Assembly: GCF_000208745.1 (NCBI RefSeq)
Contig: NC_030851.1
Coordinates: forward strand, 16,977,355-17,041,354
DNA from: Theobroma cacao
Taxonomy: Eukaryota; Streptophyta; Magnoliopsida; Malvales; Malvaceae
Reading direction: 5' to 3'
Length of the DNA stretch: 64,000 bases
Within the stretch, counting starts at the first letter, position 1, and every line of letters starts with the position of its first letter. The notes under the pieces were generated by a model. The model was not told the origin of the DNA. It did no database searches and saw only the letters and a program-made list of their open reading frames with translations. The translations under genes and the position numbers were made by a program. Below, one piece after another: positions 35,643 through 46,162 of this stretch.

Positions 35643-36533
35643 ATTTATTTATTTCATTAATTTATTAATACATTATTTAATTTAATTATTTTTTAAATTA
35701 AATAATGTTACTTATTTAATTAATTCCAAGATTGGATAACCAACATTTGCCTTGTTTCATCTATTGAAGATGGGCAACTTGTGAGTTCTTTTAGCTTTGT
35801 TGTTGCTTCATTTGTGCTTTATGCATTATTCCTTGTTAATATTAAAACTAAGGAACTTTTATTATGTGCTTGGGAACATATACCTCATACTAGTCTAGCA
35901 TGATGCAATCTTGGGAATGTGGCTTCTAGCATATTATGGCATATGTCGATTCATAAATCTTTTAAAAGTTGGAATTGATAGAGGTAAGTTTATTAATGAA
36001 TCCATTGTTAAATGAGATATAAAATGCTAGTATCAAACATGAGGATTGTATTGGTCTCGATTCTTATATCATTAACTGAAAGTTGAAATAGCCAAAAAGA
36101 TGATTTAATATTTATACATTAGTACAAGTGACTAATTGGTAAGTATAAACACCAAAATTTTAATTGAAGAAAGATTTTTCGATTGAGATTGACCCAATAC
36201 TATTAGAGATTGAGTGGGCATGTTGTTTACCATAATTCACAACAATTGGACTTTTGTAACTCAAGTTATCTTGGAAATATTGCAGCATGTACAAATGAAG
36301 CCATCACCATACTTATGTGATTTTAAATCAAATGAACCTTTCTCATTAAATATCCTACAAAAGCAATAAGAGAAATTAACAATAACTATTCTTAAAGTAA
36401 ATTAAGGCAAAAATAAAGTAAAATTAAACTAAAATAACTTATTTAACTACTCAACATGTAATCCAACTTAAACTAAAAAAAAAAAACCTAAAATACTAAA
36501 CTTCGAGACTAAAATCACAAAGATCTAGCTACT
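35643..36533. other. Unassigned AT-rich sequence
   Basis: No domain in any frame and no clear terminal repeats. It lies between repeat S and the chromovirus Z. Confidence 0.35.
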
Positions 36534-36540
36534 AATAATG

Positions 36541-39500
36541 TGATAACTCTATAATATAAAATTATTTGGGCTTAATTTTGATAGTAATTTAGCTTAGTTC
36601 TTGTAGTAATGCATAGAAATTAATAGGTTTTATTTAATTATTTTAGGTTAGTTAATTTAGATGAGTCAATGTAATCTTATTTAATTTTATGTTTAATTTG
36701 GTGTTAATGTGATTAAGATAGGCTACTATTCATTTATTTGTGCTTTTGTAGATATTTGATGAAAGAAGAATTTTAGTGGAAGAAGGAGAGCAATTTTGAG
36801 GTACAGACTTCCACTGCACATGTTTTGGTATTTCAGCAATAACTCTCTCTACAGAGCTCTAAATGAAAAGCTACAACTTTCATGTTTACCACTTTCCCAG
36901 TTCAGCTTGGAAGGTAGTCAAAAATCTTGTCGACATTGACACACTACAACAGTCCTAGAATAATTACGATTTCTGCTATTTAAATGGTCCAGGCCGTGGC
37001 TTTGGAGGTAGTAAGTTGCAGCCACGTAGTCTGATGAGGAAATCTTTATTGGCATTGACTTCTTTCTTCACCCAACTTGGCCAAACTTTAAAATCCTATA
37101 AAAATAACCTTTCGGAGGACTTTTAGGGGAAAAAAGAAACACCAAATTGACAGCTAAGAGTCACGCCACAAATTCATTTAAGCTAAGAAGAATTTTAAGG
37201 ATTCAAGGAGATTTGGATATCAAAAATACAATTCTTGAGTTTTTCTATCTTTGTTATTCTCTTATTATCTTGGTTTTATTTTTAATGTTTAAATTTTATT
37301 TAATGATGATATGTGACTTGATGAAGAACTAAATTGTTTATCTAATATTATGATTGAACTCAATATGTAGTCTGATTTATTTATGTGAGACCTCGACTTC
37401 TATAAGCTTGTAACTAGGTGTAGACACGATAACACGAGCTAGGGGTAATTTCATAATTTCTCATGGTGAGCCCCTAGAAGTAGGCTTTCAGACATTGTTA
37501 ACGTCTAAGCAGGCCTAAGGAATAAATAAATGAAGGTAAAATAAATGAAGAAGATTTAAATACTGATAGTTTCCACGGTAAGGTAAAATGGTTATTTTGC
37601 ACCTCGAGCCTAAACTTTTAAGTTTTCATGAACTCAAGTACTTTTAGACTATTATGGACTTTGTCTCAGTATTAAAGGAGTAAAAAGAGTGCATAAAGGA
37701 AATGAGGAAGACAAGTGGCCTTGTTAAGGGTAATATTGTAAATTGTATGAAAATTGGATAAACTTTAACTATAAATATCTAATCTCCAGCAGCTTTTCTT
37801 CAGTTTTCCAGCAGCTTCTCTTTTTCTTCTTCCTCCTATCCTCCTCCTCATTCCATGTTTCTTTGCACCTTTCATGGAAGCATCCTTTGAAACCTTTAAA
37901 ACTTCCCCAAATTAGCTTTATTTCTCATGTTTTTCTACACCCTTTCATAGGGTTTTTCATGCTCTTCCACTTTTACACCTCAATAGCCTTCAAAAGTCTT
38001 TCTTAAGTACATTCACTCACTAGTTGGATGTGTAGAAAGAGAGGGAGTGATTTCCCTTATTAGCTTGGAAGAATTTTGAAAAGAAATTCAATTACAAATC
38101 CATCAAGGTGAGTGAACTTGCATTTAAAATATTTTGGGAAATGTATTGGTATTTGGATGAAGCATGTGAATGATTTTTATTTGATTTTTCCTTAAAGATT
38201 ATGCATGGGAACAAGCCTTTATTAAAACGTTTTATGTGATGAGTGTGCAATATGATGAATCCTTGTGCTCCTATAGGACGCTGATATATATATATATATA
38301 TATATATGTAATAGAAAGTTCATGAATATGGTATATGGTTGTAATGTATGTGAAATCTTGCATGTTGAACCTTGGAAATTGCTAAGTATTTTTAAGTTGA
38401 TTTTGTCATTGCAGTAGAATGGCCTTTTCTTGATATAATGAGAATTTTTTTTTTGGTGTTCTGCTTCTTGCTGCAGCGAGAATGAGAAACTCTCAAGTTG
38501 GGAGGTTGGCTACAGTCCTATAACTCGCTGCAGCGAGAAACCTTCTGCCGTGCTTGCTACCTTGTTTGGTTTCTGCCATATTTTCCACTTCGTTGATCAT
38601 GGACTTCTAACATCAATGAATTTATTTAATTAAGTTTGAAATAAGGGGTTTTAGTGAGAAACTCTCAGCCAGCTGATGATTTGAGCCCAAATTTCGCTGC
38701 AGCGAGAATGCCTTTCCGTTGTAGCGAGGATCAGTCATTTCGCTTGACTTACTTGAATGCTACTAAAGTTTTCACTCTTCAAATTCTTTGTTATGCATGG
38801 ATCCTTCACCATCAAGTGATTAACCAATTAAGGGTTTAATAAGGGGTTTTAATAAGAACTAAACTAAATTACATTGTTTTTGAAAATAAGTGCATCATGA
38901 TTTCTTTAAACTTTTCTTATTGTTTGCTTGTTCCCTTTTTTTGTTCACTCACTGGGTTTATACTCACTGTTTTCAACTTCATGTTTTTATATTAGGAGGC
39001 AGTCGGTAACTAGGTCGAGGTGTCCTCGTAGATTCGTCTCCTTGGTAGGTATCTCGGCATTCAATAGTTGTACTTTCACCTGGGTCTCTCTGCTAGAAGT
39101 CGAGTATTCTTTTTGTTTTGGATAGACAAACCCGATGTAAATTATTAAGATGTATGTTCTAGACAATATATGTATATTTTAATTGGTAATGCCACTATGA
39201 GTCGACCATGGTTAGCATTATTTTGAATTGGAATTATGAAATGTGACTTTAAAAACTTTTGATGGAATGATGAATAGGTCATATAAATAGGCTTACTTGG
39301 GTTTAGTGGGCTATGCCCATTGGGCCTATGCACTAGTCATGGCTCGAAATTTGGGTCATGACAATTTCTCTCTCTTTTACTTATGTTTAATGGATTTAAG
39401 TTGTTTATTTTATTCTATTTTTAATGCTTCTAATTGCTTGATCACCAATTAGATTGAATTGAAAACCTAGGTTAAACCTTGACGAAAGAGATTTAGGTAG

Positions 39501-40098
39501 ACCTTGAATAGAATAGTGTATGATCGAATACACTTAGTTGATTAGGTGATTTGATTAGCATATAGGGTAGATATACACTTATAAGCCATACGTAGCCTAA
39601 ATTAGAGCACGAACTTAATGAATCTTTCTTCAATTTAATTTGCATAGACATATAGTTAATTAATTGGAAGAGGTATTTTTATGAGAAACTCAACAGAAAC
39701 TGGTAAATAATTTAGGACTCTAGATTAATAACTTAATCCATTAAACTAAGTTAAGAGAGAGAGAGAGAGAGACAATATTCAGATGAGTATTGAGGGATAT
39801 CATAATCTTAGGTTTGGTAATCACTAGAAGTTAATAAAATAATTTTGCTGATATATTTTAGATTAGTTTTAGTTATTAGTTTATTAATTTTAATTTTAAT
39901 TATAATTATTTAGATAAAATTAGGATGTGTTAATTTTAGTAGTTAACAGTAAGAATTAATTCAATTCTCTGTGGGATCAACACTCTACTCATCACTATAT
40001 TATTTTTACGATACGTATACTTGCATGGGTAAAAAATTAAACAACAGTTACTTAAGGCCCCAAATGTGTCAAAAGAACTTTATATAATAGAGTTATCA
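36541..40098 (+). mobile_element. Element Y, copy 1, carrying solo LTR W2
   Basis: It starts TGATAACTCTATAATATAAA. After removal of W2 it aligns with Y2 (50085-52922) in order: 'agcttagt', the 'gatgaggaa' region, 'ttaatgctt.taattg.ttgatcaccaatt', 'gaac.taatgaa', and 'ctctgtggga.c'. Its homologous end is at 40046 (ACAACA), but 52 more bases end in an inverted copy of the start (TTATATAATAGAGTTATCA). The flanks suggest ATG or AATG duplicated at the Z LTR start. Mature length without W2 is about 1.58 kb. Confidence 0.65.
37384..39363 (-). mobile_element. Solo LTR, family W, copy 2 (1980 bp)
   Basis: The plus strand runs TGTGAGACCTCGACTTC to CTCGAAATTTGGGTCATGACA, which is W1 inverted. Flanks ATTTA (37379-37383) and ATTTC (39364-39368) agree at 4 of 5. 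It carries four TCGCTGCAGCGAGA-type palindromes (about 38468, 38523, 38693 and 38716), fewer than W1, and lacks the W1 minisatellite. Confidence 0.8.
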
Positions 40099-40373
40099 AT
40101 GCCTTAAGGGGAAATGTCCCCATTATAAACAATGTAATGGTATTCAATAGCATACTTATAAAAACCTGTTAATTCTTTAGGGAGAAGATCCTTGAGGGAA
40201 AGAGTGTCCCCATTTCATGCATTATAACAGTTCATGGTGGCATAGGTGTAAAAGCTCATTAGCATTTTATAGAGGGTGAGCAGTGGGCAAATTGTTGGGC
40301 TGCCTAACTGGTGAAGGCATGCTGGTGGTTGATCATCTAGGGCTACCCTTATAGCTTGACGATGGTTCGTTTA

Positions 40374-41685
40374 TGTTGGTCTAAGAAGGAGTACTAAAGG
40401 CTGGGTGAATAGCACTTAAAAATATTTTAGAAGATAATTCCTTGGAAGATGAAAACTGCCTATAAGATTTAAAATTGATAGCTTAAAGCTTGTCGAGGTT
40501 AATAAGTACCATGTAAGGAGAGGTTAAAAGAAGTAAACAAAACACAATATTTATAGTGGTTCAATCTGCCTGACCTACATTCGCTACCTTGATCTTCTCA
40601 ATCAACGATTTTCAGCCCAACTTCACAATAACCAATAGAATTAATAGTTTCCACCAAGCTTTTACAATATAAGCTTCTAACCAAGCTCTAAACCTTTACA
40701 ACAACCCTTAGAATGCCTCGCACACTCTAATCAATCAAGAAATAAAGAAAAGATGGAGTACAATTAATCACCTAGCTAATCGAAGATGTAAAAATTCAAG
40801 TTCAAACACTTTACAAAGGATAAGAGTGGAAAAAAAGTGTACAAAAGAAGGTTTTTACTCTTTTTGGCTCTTTTTAAACTTTGTGGAACTTTTTTAAACC
40901 TTTTATGACCGTTGGAGAGGCTTTTTATACTTAAGAGACAGCTTCTAGCTATTGGAGGTAGATTTTGGCCATTGCAAATAGTTATGGCCTTATTTTAGCC
41001 ATTATTTTGTCTTTTAATGCTTAAATTCAAATGTGCAGGTAATATCTCATTAACCGATTAAAGACAAGCTTTAATCGATTAAACCTTCTTTGACTTGCAA
41101 TGTCTAGCAATTCTCTTCACTATGTTAACCTGGTTAAAGGAAACTTTAACTGATTAAGAACTTTCTATTTTAGGACACCTTGAAGCACTACTTTTAGCCA
41201 ACATTCTTTCAACTGATGAATGCTCCCTTTAACAGATTGAATCTTTTCTCCCTTCATCCTTAACTGATTAAAATAGGTTTCAATCGATTAAGAATTATTT
41301 AAATTTGAATTTTGGCGATTCTAGGTGCTTCAAGCTTGAGCTTTAACTAATTAATAATTTTTTATTTTTACATCCAGTACCCTCCTAATCAATTAACCCT
41401 TGTGCTAACAGATTAAAACTTCTTTGTTTTTCTTTTTGTATAGTGCCCAGTTTTGCCTTAACTGATCATGTTAATCAGTTAACAACATTCTGTTTTCACT
41501 AAGTCTTTTCTTCTTGACTTCTTCAACTGATTAACTCATCTTCTACAAGAGTAAGCTTCTTGACTTGCTTTTAAACCTCAAATTTATTATGAGAATTAAA
41601 CTTTATCTTGCACACTTAAATAATATAGTTAGACATCAATGAATAAGGAATGTTTTGTTATCATTAAAAACACATGGAATCAACA
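40374..41685 (+). mobile_element. Solo LTR, family P, copy 1 (1312 bp)
   Basis: The ends are TGTTGG...CAACA. Flanks GTTTA (40369-40373) and ATTTA (41686-41690) agree at 4 of 5, and the Z LTR reads through when it is removed. It carries about fourteen TTAATCGATTAA-type motifs at 41050-41545. Confidence 0.85.
41050..41545. repeat. TTAATCGATTAA array in P1
   Basis: Examples are ttaaccgattaa (about 41051), ttaatcgattaa (about 41072), ttaactgattaa, tcaatcgattaa, ctaatcaattaa and ttaatcagttaa. Most carry one or two changes at the central CG. Confidence 0.9.
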
Positions 41686-41941
41686 ATTTACGCTCTCAGT
41701 CCCTTTGTACTCCCTTTTCAATATTAATAAAACATTTTTCCTTTATTTGGAACCAATGGTTGTGTACATGGCATTCATTATGTCCTATGATTTTCCTATT
41801 GCTTTTTGTAAACTAACTCATGAATATAAATTGTGTTCATTCAAATATAATCAAGTTATTGGCTGGCTTGTGTGGAAATGTCCACCCAAGCATTGCACGG
41901 GTTATTGCATACTCGAGTTAAGGGGCATAGTTTGTGACAGT

Positions 41942-41953
41942 TGGTATCAAAGC
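41942..41953 (+). promoter_or_regulatory. Primer binding site of chromovirus Z
   Basis: TGGTATCAAAGC follows the 5' LTR after a 2-nt spacer. It differs at one base from TGGTATCAGAGC, the complement of the initiator tRNA-Met 3' end commonly used by plant LTR elements. Confidence 0.85.
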
Positions 41954-42587
41954 ACGAGTGAGACGTGTTAAATCAAAAAGCAAACATAGTGAACATGTAA
42001 AGTGCATTAGAGGACCATCAAAGAATTAAGGAGGTAGAACCCGCAATGGTCGCTGTAAAGGCTCAAATGATCCCGCTTGAGCAAATAAGCGAAATTGAGA
42101 CAGTTCAATGGAAACTAATTGATATGATAAATACCCTGAGTGATGAGACAAGGGATGCGTTGAGCACTCTCTACGGTGAGTTTTAAGAGTTAAAAGCTCA
42201 AATAAATCTTTTGGTTATTGTTGCATATAATGCAAATGCAAACTCAAGAGTTAGAGGGGAAAGAGCTAAAGCAATACAAAAGGGCCCTAGATGCGAGAAA
42301 GTTGGAGAATTTCCTCTTTGATATAGAATGGTACTTCTATTTGTCCGTATAGATTTAGAAGAAGACAACGTAGCAATGGCCACAATGTATCTTGCTAGGG
42401 ATGCTAAGTTATAGTGGCACTTAAAATTTATTAATGACGAATGCCTTATCAACACCTGGGTTGACCTCAACAAGAACTAAAAAATTAGTTTTTCCCTGAA
42501 AATATGGAGTCTATGGCTAGGCGAAAGCTATGGGAGTTGAAGCAAACAAGATCCATGCGGGAGTTTATCAAAAACTTTTCTAACTAG

Positions 42588-43951
42588 TATTGGTCCCATT
42601 GAAGTGCTAGAGGGAAGGTGAAAAACACTAAAAATTTTTTGTTCAGCCCTTTAAAACTTGTAGAGCTCTCAATCAACTAGATGAAATGAAGGACTAGAAC
42701 TTTTTAGAATTACATGACACTAAGTAAGGAAGGGTAAAGAAAAGTGGACGATGCAAGAGTATTTATAGTGGTTTGGTCCCCTTAACTCACATCCATCACC
42801 TTGATCTCCCAATCAAGGATTTTCAACCTAACTTCACTATACTAGTGGAATTAATAGCTTGTACCAAGCTTTTACAAGGTAAGCTTCTAACCCAAGCTCT
42901 AATCCCTTACAACAAGCTTTAAAATTCTTCCCACACTATAATTTTCTAAGAAAGAGAAGTAAAAGAAGTACAACTAAAACTCATTAAAAATCTGAAAAGA
43001 TTACAAGTAAGCTCAAACACTTTTTCTCGAAAAGGAATGAAAAACAAGTGTTTTTTATGAAAGATATATGGCTTTTTGCTCAAAGCAGCTCTCTTCTCAT
43101 TCTATCTACTTTCTTTGACCATTGAAGCTTCAATTTATACTTGAGGAGTCCAATTTTTCTGTTAAAGATAGTTCCTAGCCATTGTAAACAACTTTGATGC
43201 CATTCTAGCCATTATTTTGTCCTCTAGTGTTAAAATTCAAAAGGGCAAACAGAGTTTGGCTAACTGGTTACAAGCAACTCTAATCAATTATAGCTTATCT
43301 ACCTTACACTGTCTTACTGTTATGTGCTCTGTATTAACAGATTACAAGAGACTCTAACTAATTAAGGGATCTTTGTCTTTAGGCTTCTCTACTTCAACAG
43401 ATTTCCTCTAACTGGTTAACTCTCCTCTTAACTAATTGAGACTTCATTTCCTTCAACATTAACCGATTAACATAGGCTCTGATCAGTTAGAAAATCTCTG
43501 AATTTGAATTTCTCTAGTTTAGCTCCCTTCAACGGTCAAACTTATTTTCAATTTGAATCTTGGAACTTGGAAGTTCTTCATGTCTTGTGCTCTAACCGAT
43601 TAATCCCATGCCTTAATCGATTAACACACCTCTAATTTCCTTTGTCCAACACCTTCTTAATCAATTAAGCCTAATGCTAACTAATTAATATTTTTCTATT
43701 TTGATTCAACTTGTAAGGCAGCCAATCCTTAACTAATTAAGGCTTCTTCATAATTAGTTACAAAAGCTTTATCTTCACCAACTGCTTTCATCTTTCTCAC
43801 TTTAACTGATTAACCTATCTATTATATGATCTTGTTTTTAATCATTCATTTTATTGAGGGAATTGACCTTATCATACACACTTAAATAATGAAGTTAGAC
43901 ATTAATAAATGAGCAATGTTTTGTTATCATAAAAAACATATAGAAATAACA
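42588..43951 (+). mobile_element. P-family LTR, copy 2 (about 1364 bp), in gag
   Basis: It starts TATTGGTCCC (for TGTTGGTC) and ends AAATAACA, parallel to P1 and P3. Gag reads from ...KNFSN to LMLDIKDM across it. No clean target-site duplication (flanks ACTAG/CCTAA), so the borders may be off by a few bases. It carries about fifteen TTAACCGATTAA-type motifs at 43250-43820. Confidence 0.75.
43250..43820. repeat. TTAATCGATTAA array in P2
   Basis: Examples are ttaaccgattaac, ctaaccgattaat, ttaatcgattaac, ttaatcaattaag, ttaactgattaac and ttaactaattaag. CG-containing and TG/CA-decayed forms are mixed. Confidence 0.9.
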
Positions 43952-44686
43952 CCTAAATGCTGGATATCAAGGACATGACTGAAAAGGAAAAGTTGTTCTA
44001 TTTCCTTAATGGTCTAAAACCATAGGCTAGGACAAAGTTACAGCGACAAAAAGTGAAGGACGTCACTTCGACGACGGCAACTAGAAGTAAGCAAAACTTG
44101 ACCGGACTAATAACCCACTAGAACCAAATGCGATTTAGGTAAAACAATTCGGTCCAATTGGTCCAAACTATTTAGTCCGTTTGGTTTATTTTGTTGATTC
44201 TCACTTTTAAAATTTTTGGATCGGACCAACCAAAGGACTAAATTAATATTTTATTTGTATTAATATATATAATATTTTATATATATTATTTTTAAATTTA
44301 TATAAAATATAATATATATTTAATATTTTCAATTTTTAATTACTAAGTTATTACTGCCAATTGAGCTAGTACCCCCACACCCTCTACCCTATTCTTTCTT
44401 TCACTTTTCATTTTTAACTACCCATCCTTCTTTGCTCTTTCTTTCTTACTTACTTTTACTCTTTCTTTAGTCTTTACTCTTTCTTTCTTTCTTTCTTCAA
44501 AATCTAAAACTAAATAGTTTTATTTTGTGGATGTTAATTTTGTTATCTTTGACTCTTTGTTATGTTGAATCTTGAATGCTAATTGGATGCTTTATGTAAA
44601 AAGGCATAACTATGTGAGTGAAGGAACAAATGTTATGTTTTTTTATCTTTAGATTAATTGTATATTTTATAATTATGGATGAAGTT

Positions 44687-46162
44687 TGTTAGTGTAGTAA
44701 GCTAAATGCAATAAATAGTAAGAAGGGGGTGAATTAGTATTTTAAAAATTTTCTTTTCAAGCTCAATGAAAAATAACCTCTTTTTGAAAAACAAATTTTT
44801 GTCTTGTGTCAATAATAAATCACAAAGCATAAAAATAAATCAAGACATAAGGATTTTACAGTGGTTCGACTTTCTAAAGTGCCTACATCCACTCCCTTAG
44901 GTCACTAAGGAATTTTCAATCCACTAAAAGGATTGTTCCTTTTCAATTAGACCACGCGATAACTTTTACATCGACTTTTTCATGGGATCAAGTGATAACC
45001 CTTACACTTTCTTTTTAACGGGATTAAGCGATAACCCTTACTTTAACTTTTTAATGGGATTAAGCAGAAACCCACACACTAACTTTTCAAGGTTAAGTTA
45101 GAACTTTACAAATGTCTGTACAAATGAGTAATAGCAAATATTTGCCTCACAAAGAATGGGTACTAAAAGTTTAAGCTTTGGTGTACAAAGAGAAGAAGTA
45201 ATCTCACAAATATCAGCTCATGGATTTGCAAGTGAATGAGCTTGTATGGCTTTTGAATGTTTGGTGGAAGACTAAAATGAAGTCTATAAGGGTATATAGA
45301 TAAAGAAGTTTTATTTTTAGGGTTTTCAAATGTAGTGTTGGTCTCTTCTCTCTTCAAAATGAGTCAAAGGTGACTTTTTATAGTCTCAAAGATGTTTGAA
45401 GCCGTGAGACACAAGTTTGAATCAGATCTGGCCTTTAGTGTGCTTGTAAGGTTAACTACCACACTCTTAAGGTCAACTATGGTTCCTCAAAATCTTGAAT
45501 TAAGACTTCCAGACTCAATTCTTGAGGTCTTCTACTTGATCCACTTCTAGAAGCTTATGATTTTCGATGTTAAGCTTATTGTAGTCAACTATAAGTGCTT
45601 GAGGGCCGACTATGGCTTCTCAAATCATTGATTCTTACGAATGTTCTGCCTCAAGCTCAACTATAGCTTTATCAGGGTTTACTGTGGCTGCTTAAATCTA
45701 GAATTATGCTTGCATTCTGTCTCAGGTCGACTATGGCTTCATGTCTTCATGATTTTTCATCCATCTTGCCATAAGGTCAACTATGAAGCTTATAGGGTGG
45801 ACTATGCCTTCTATATTTCACAATTCTTCAATCATTCTTCAACTATTCTACCATAAGGTCAACTTTTGCCTTGTGTCTTCAAGATTCCTTGACTTTTTGA
45901 CTCTTCAATTCAACTATTTTTTCCTGTTTATTTCTTATGATTAAATATCAATCAAAGCATGTTTGCTCTATATTTACTCAACTAAAGACTCAATGTTTTG
46001 AAACGCTTTGTGATGTTTTCTAATCATGAATGGCTTTTCAAACACTTGAATGATTTTGGGAAGGTGAAAATTATAATCCTGACAATTTCAAATGCTTGTC
46101 ATTAAAGGTAAAATGCTATGTAATTTTGTCAAATCAAAACATAAGATACCTCAATGCTCACA
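44687..46162 (+). mobile_element. Solo LTR, family Q, copy 1 (1476 bp)
   Basis: It runs TGTTAG...CTCACA with a perfect duplication, AAGTT, at 44682-44686 and 46163-46167. It has the same architecture as P and Q2 LTRs: 'ggggtgaatta' near the start, then 'ttacagtggttcgac...cctacatccactccc', then a motif array and an end of 'tgtcaaatcaaaaca' type. Its array motif has a GTCGAC core (45430-45870). Confidence 0.9.
45430..45870. repeat. GGTCGACTATGG array in Q1
   Basis: About eleven copies such as aaggtcaactatgg, gtagtcaactat, gggccgactatgg and caggtcgactatgg. Only the core GTCGAC (or TAGTCRACTA) is palindromic. Most copies have TCAA for TCGA. Confidence 0.85.

Larger units (their letters stand above)
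36534..41939 (+). mobile_element. 5' LTR of chromovirus Z, split by Y1 and P1
   Basis: Three pieces: about 36534-36540 (first few bases, tentative), 40099-40373, and 41686-41939, together about 530 bp. They align with the 3' LTR (50021-50084 plus 52928-53333) in 'ccttaagggg.aaatgtc', 'agggagaaga.ccttgag', 'ttcatggtggcata.gtgtaaaagctcattag' and 'aatcaagttattggctg'. The LTR ends TTTGTGACA just before the primer binding site. Confidence 0.85.

Noticed and set aside
41639..41971. 110-codon plus-strand frame
   Set aside because: It starts at the end of LTR P1 and reads across the Z LTR border into the primer binding site, so it joins unrelated elements by chance.
42198..42473. 91-codon minus-strand frame
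   Set aside because: It is antisense to the gag part of chromovirus Z.
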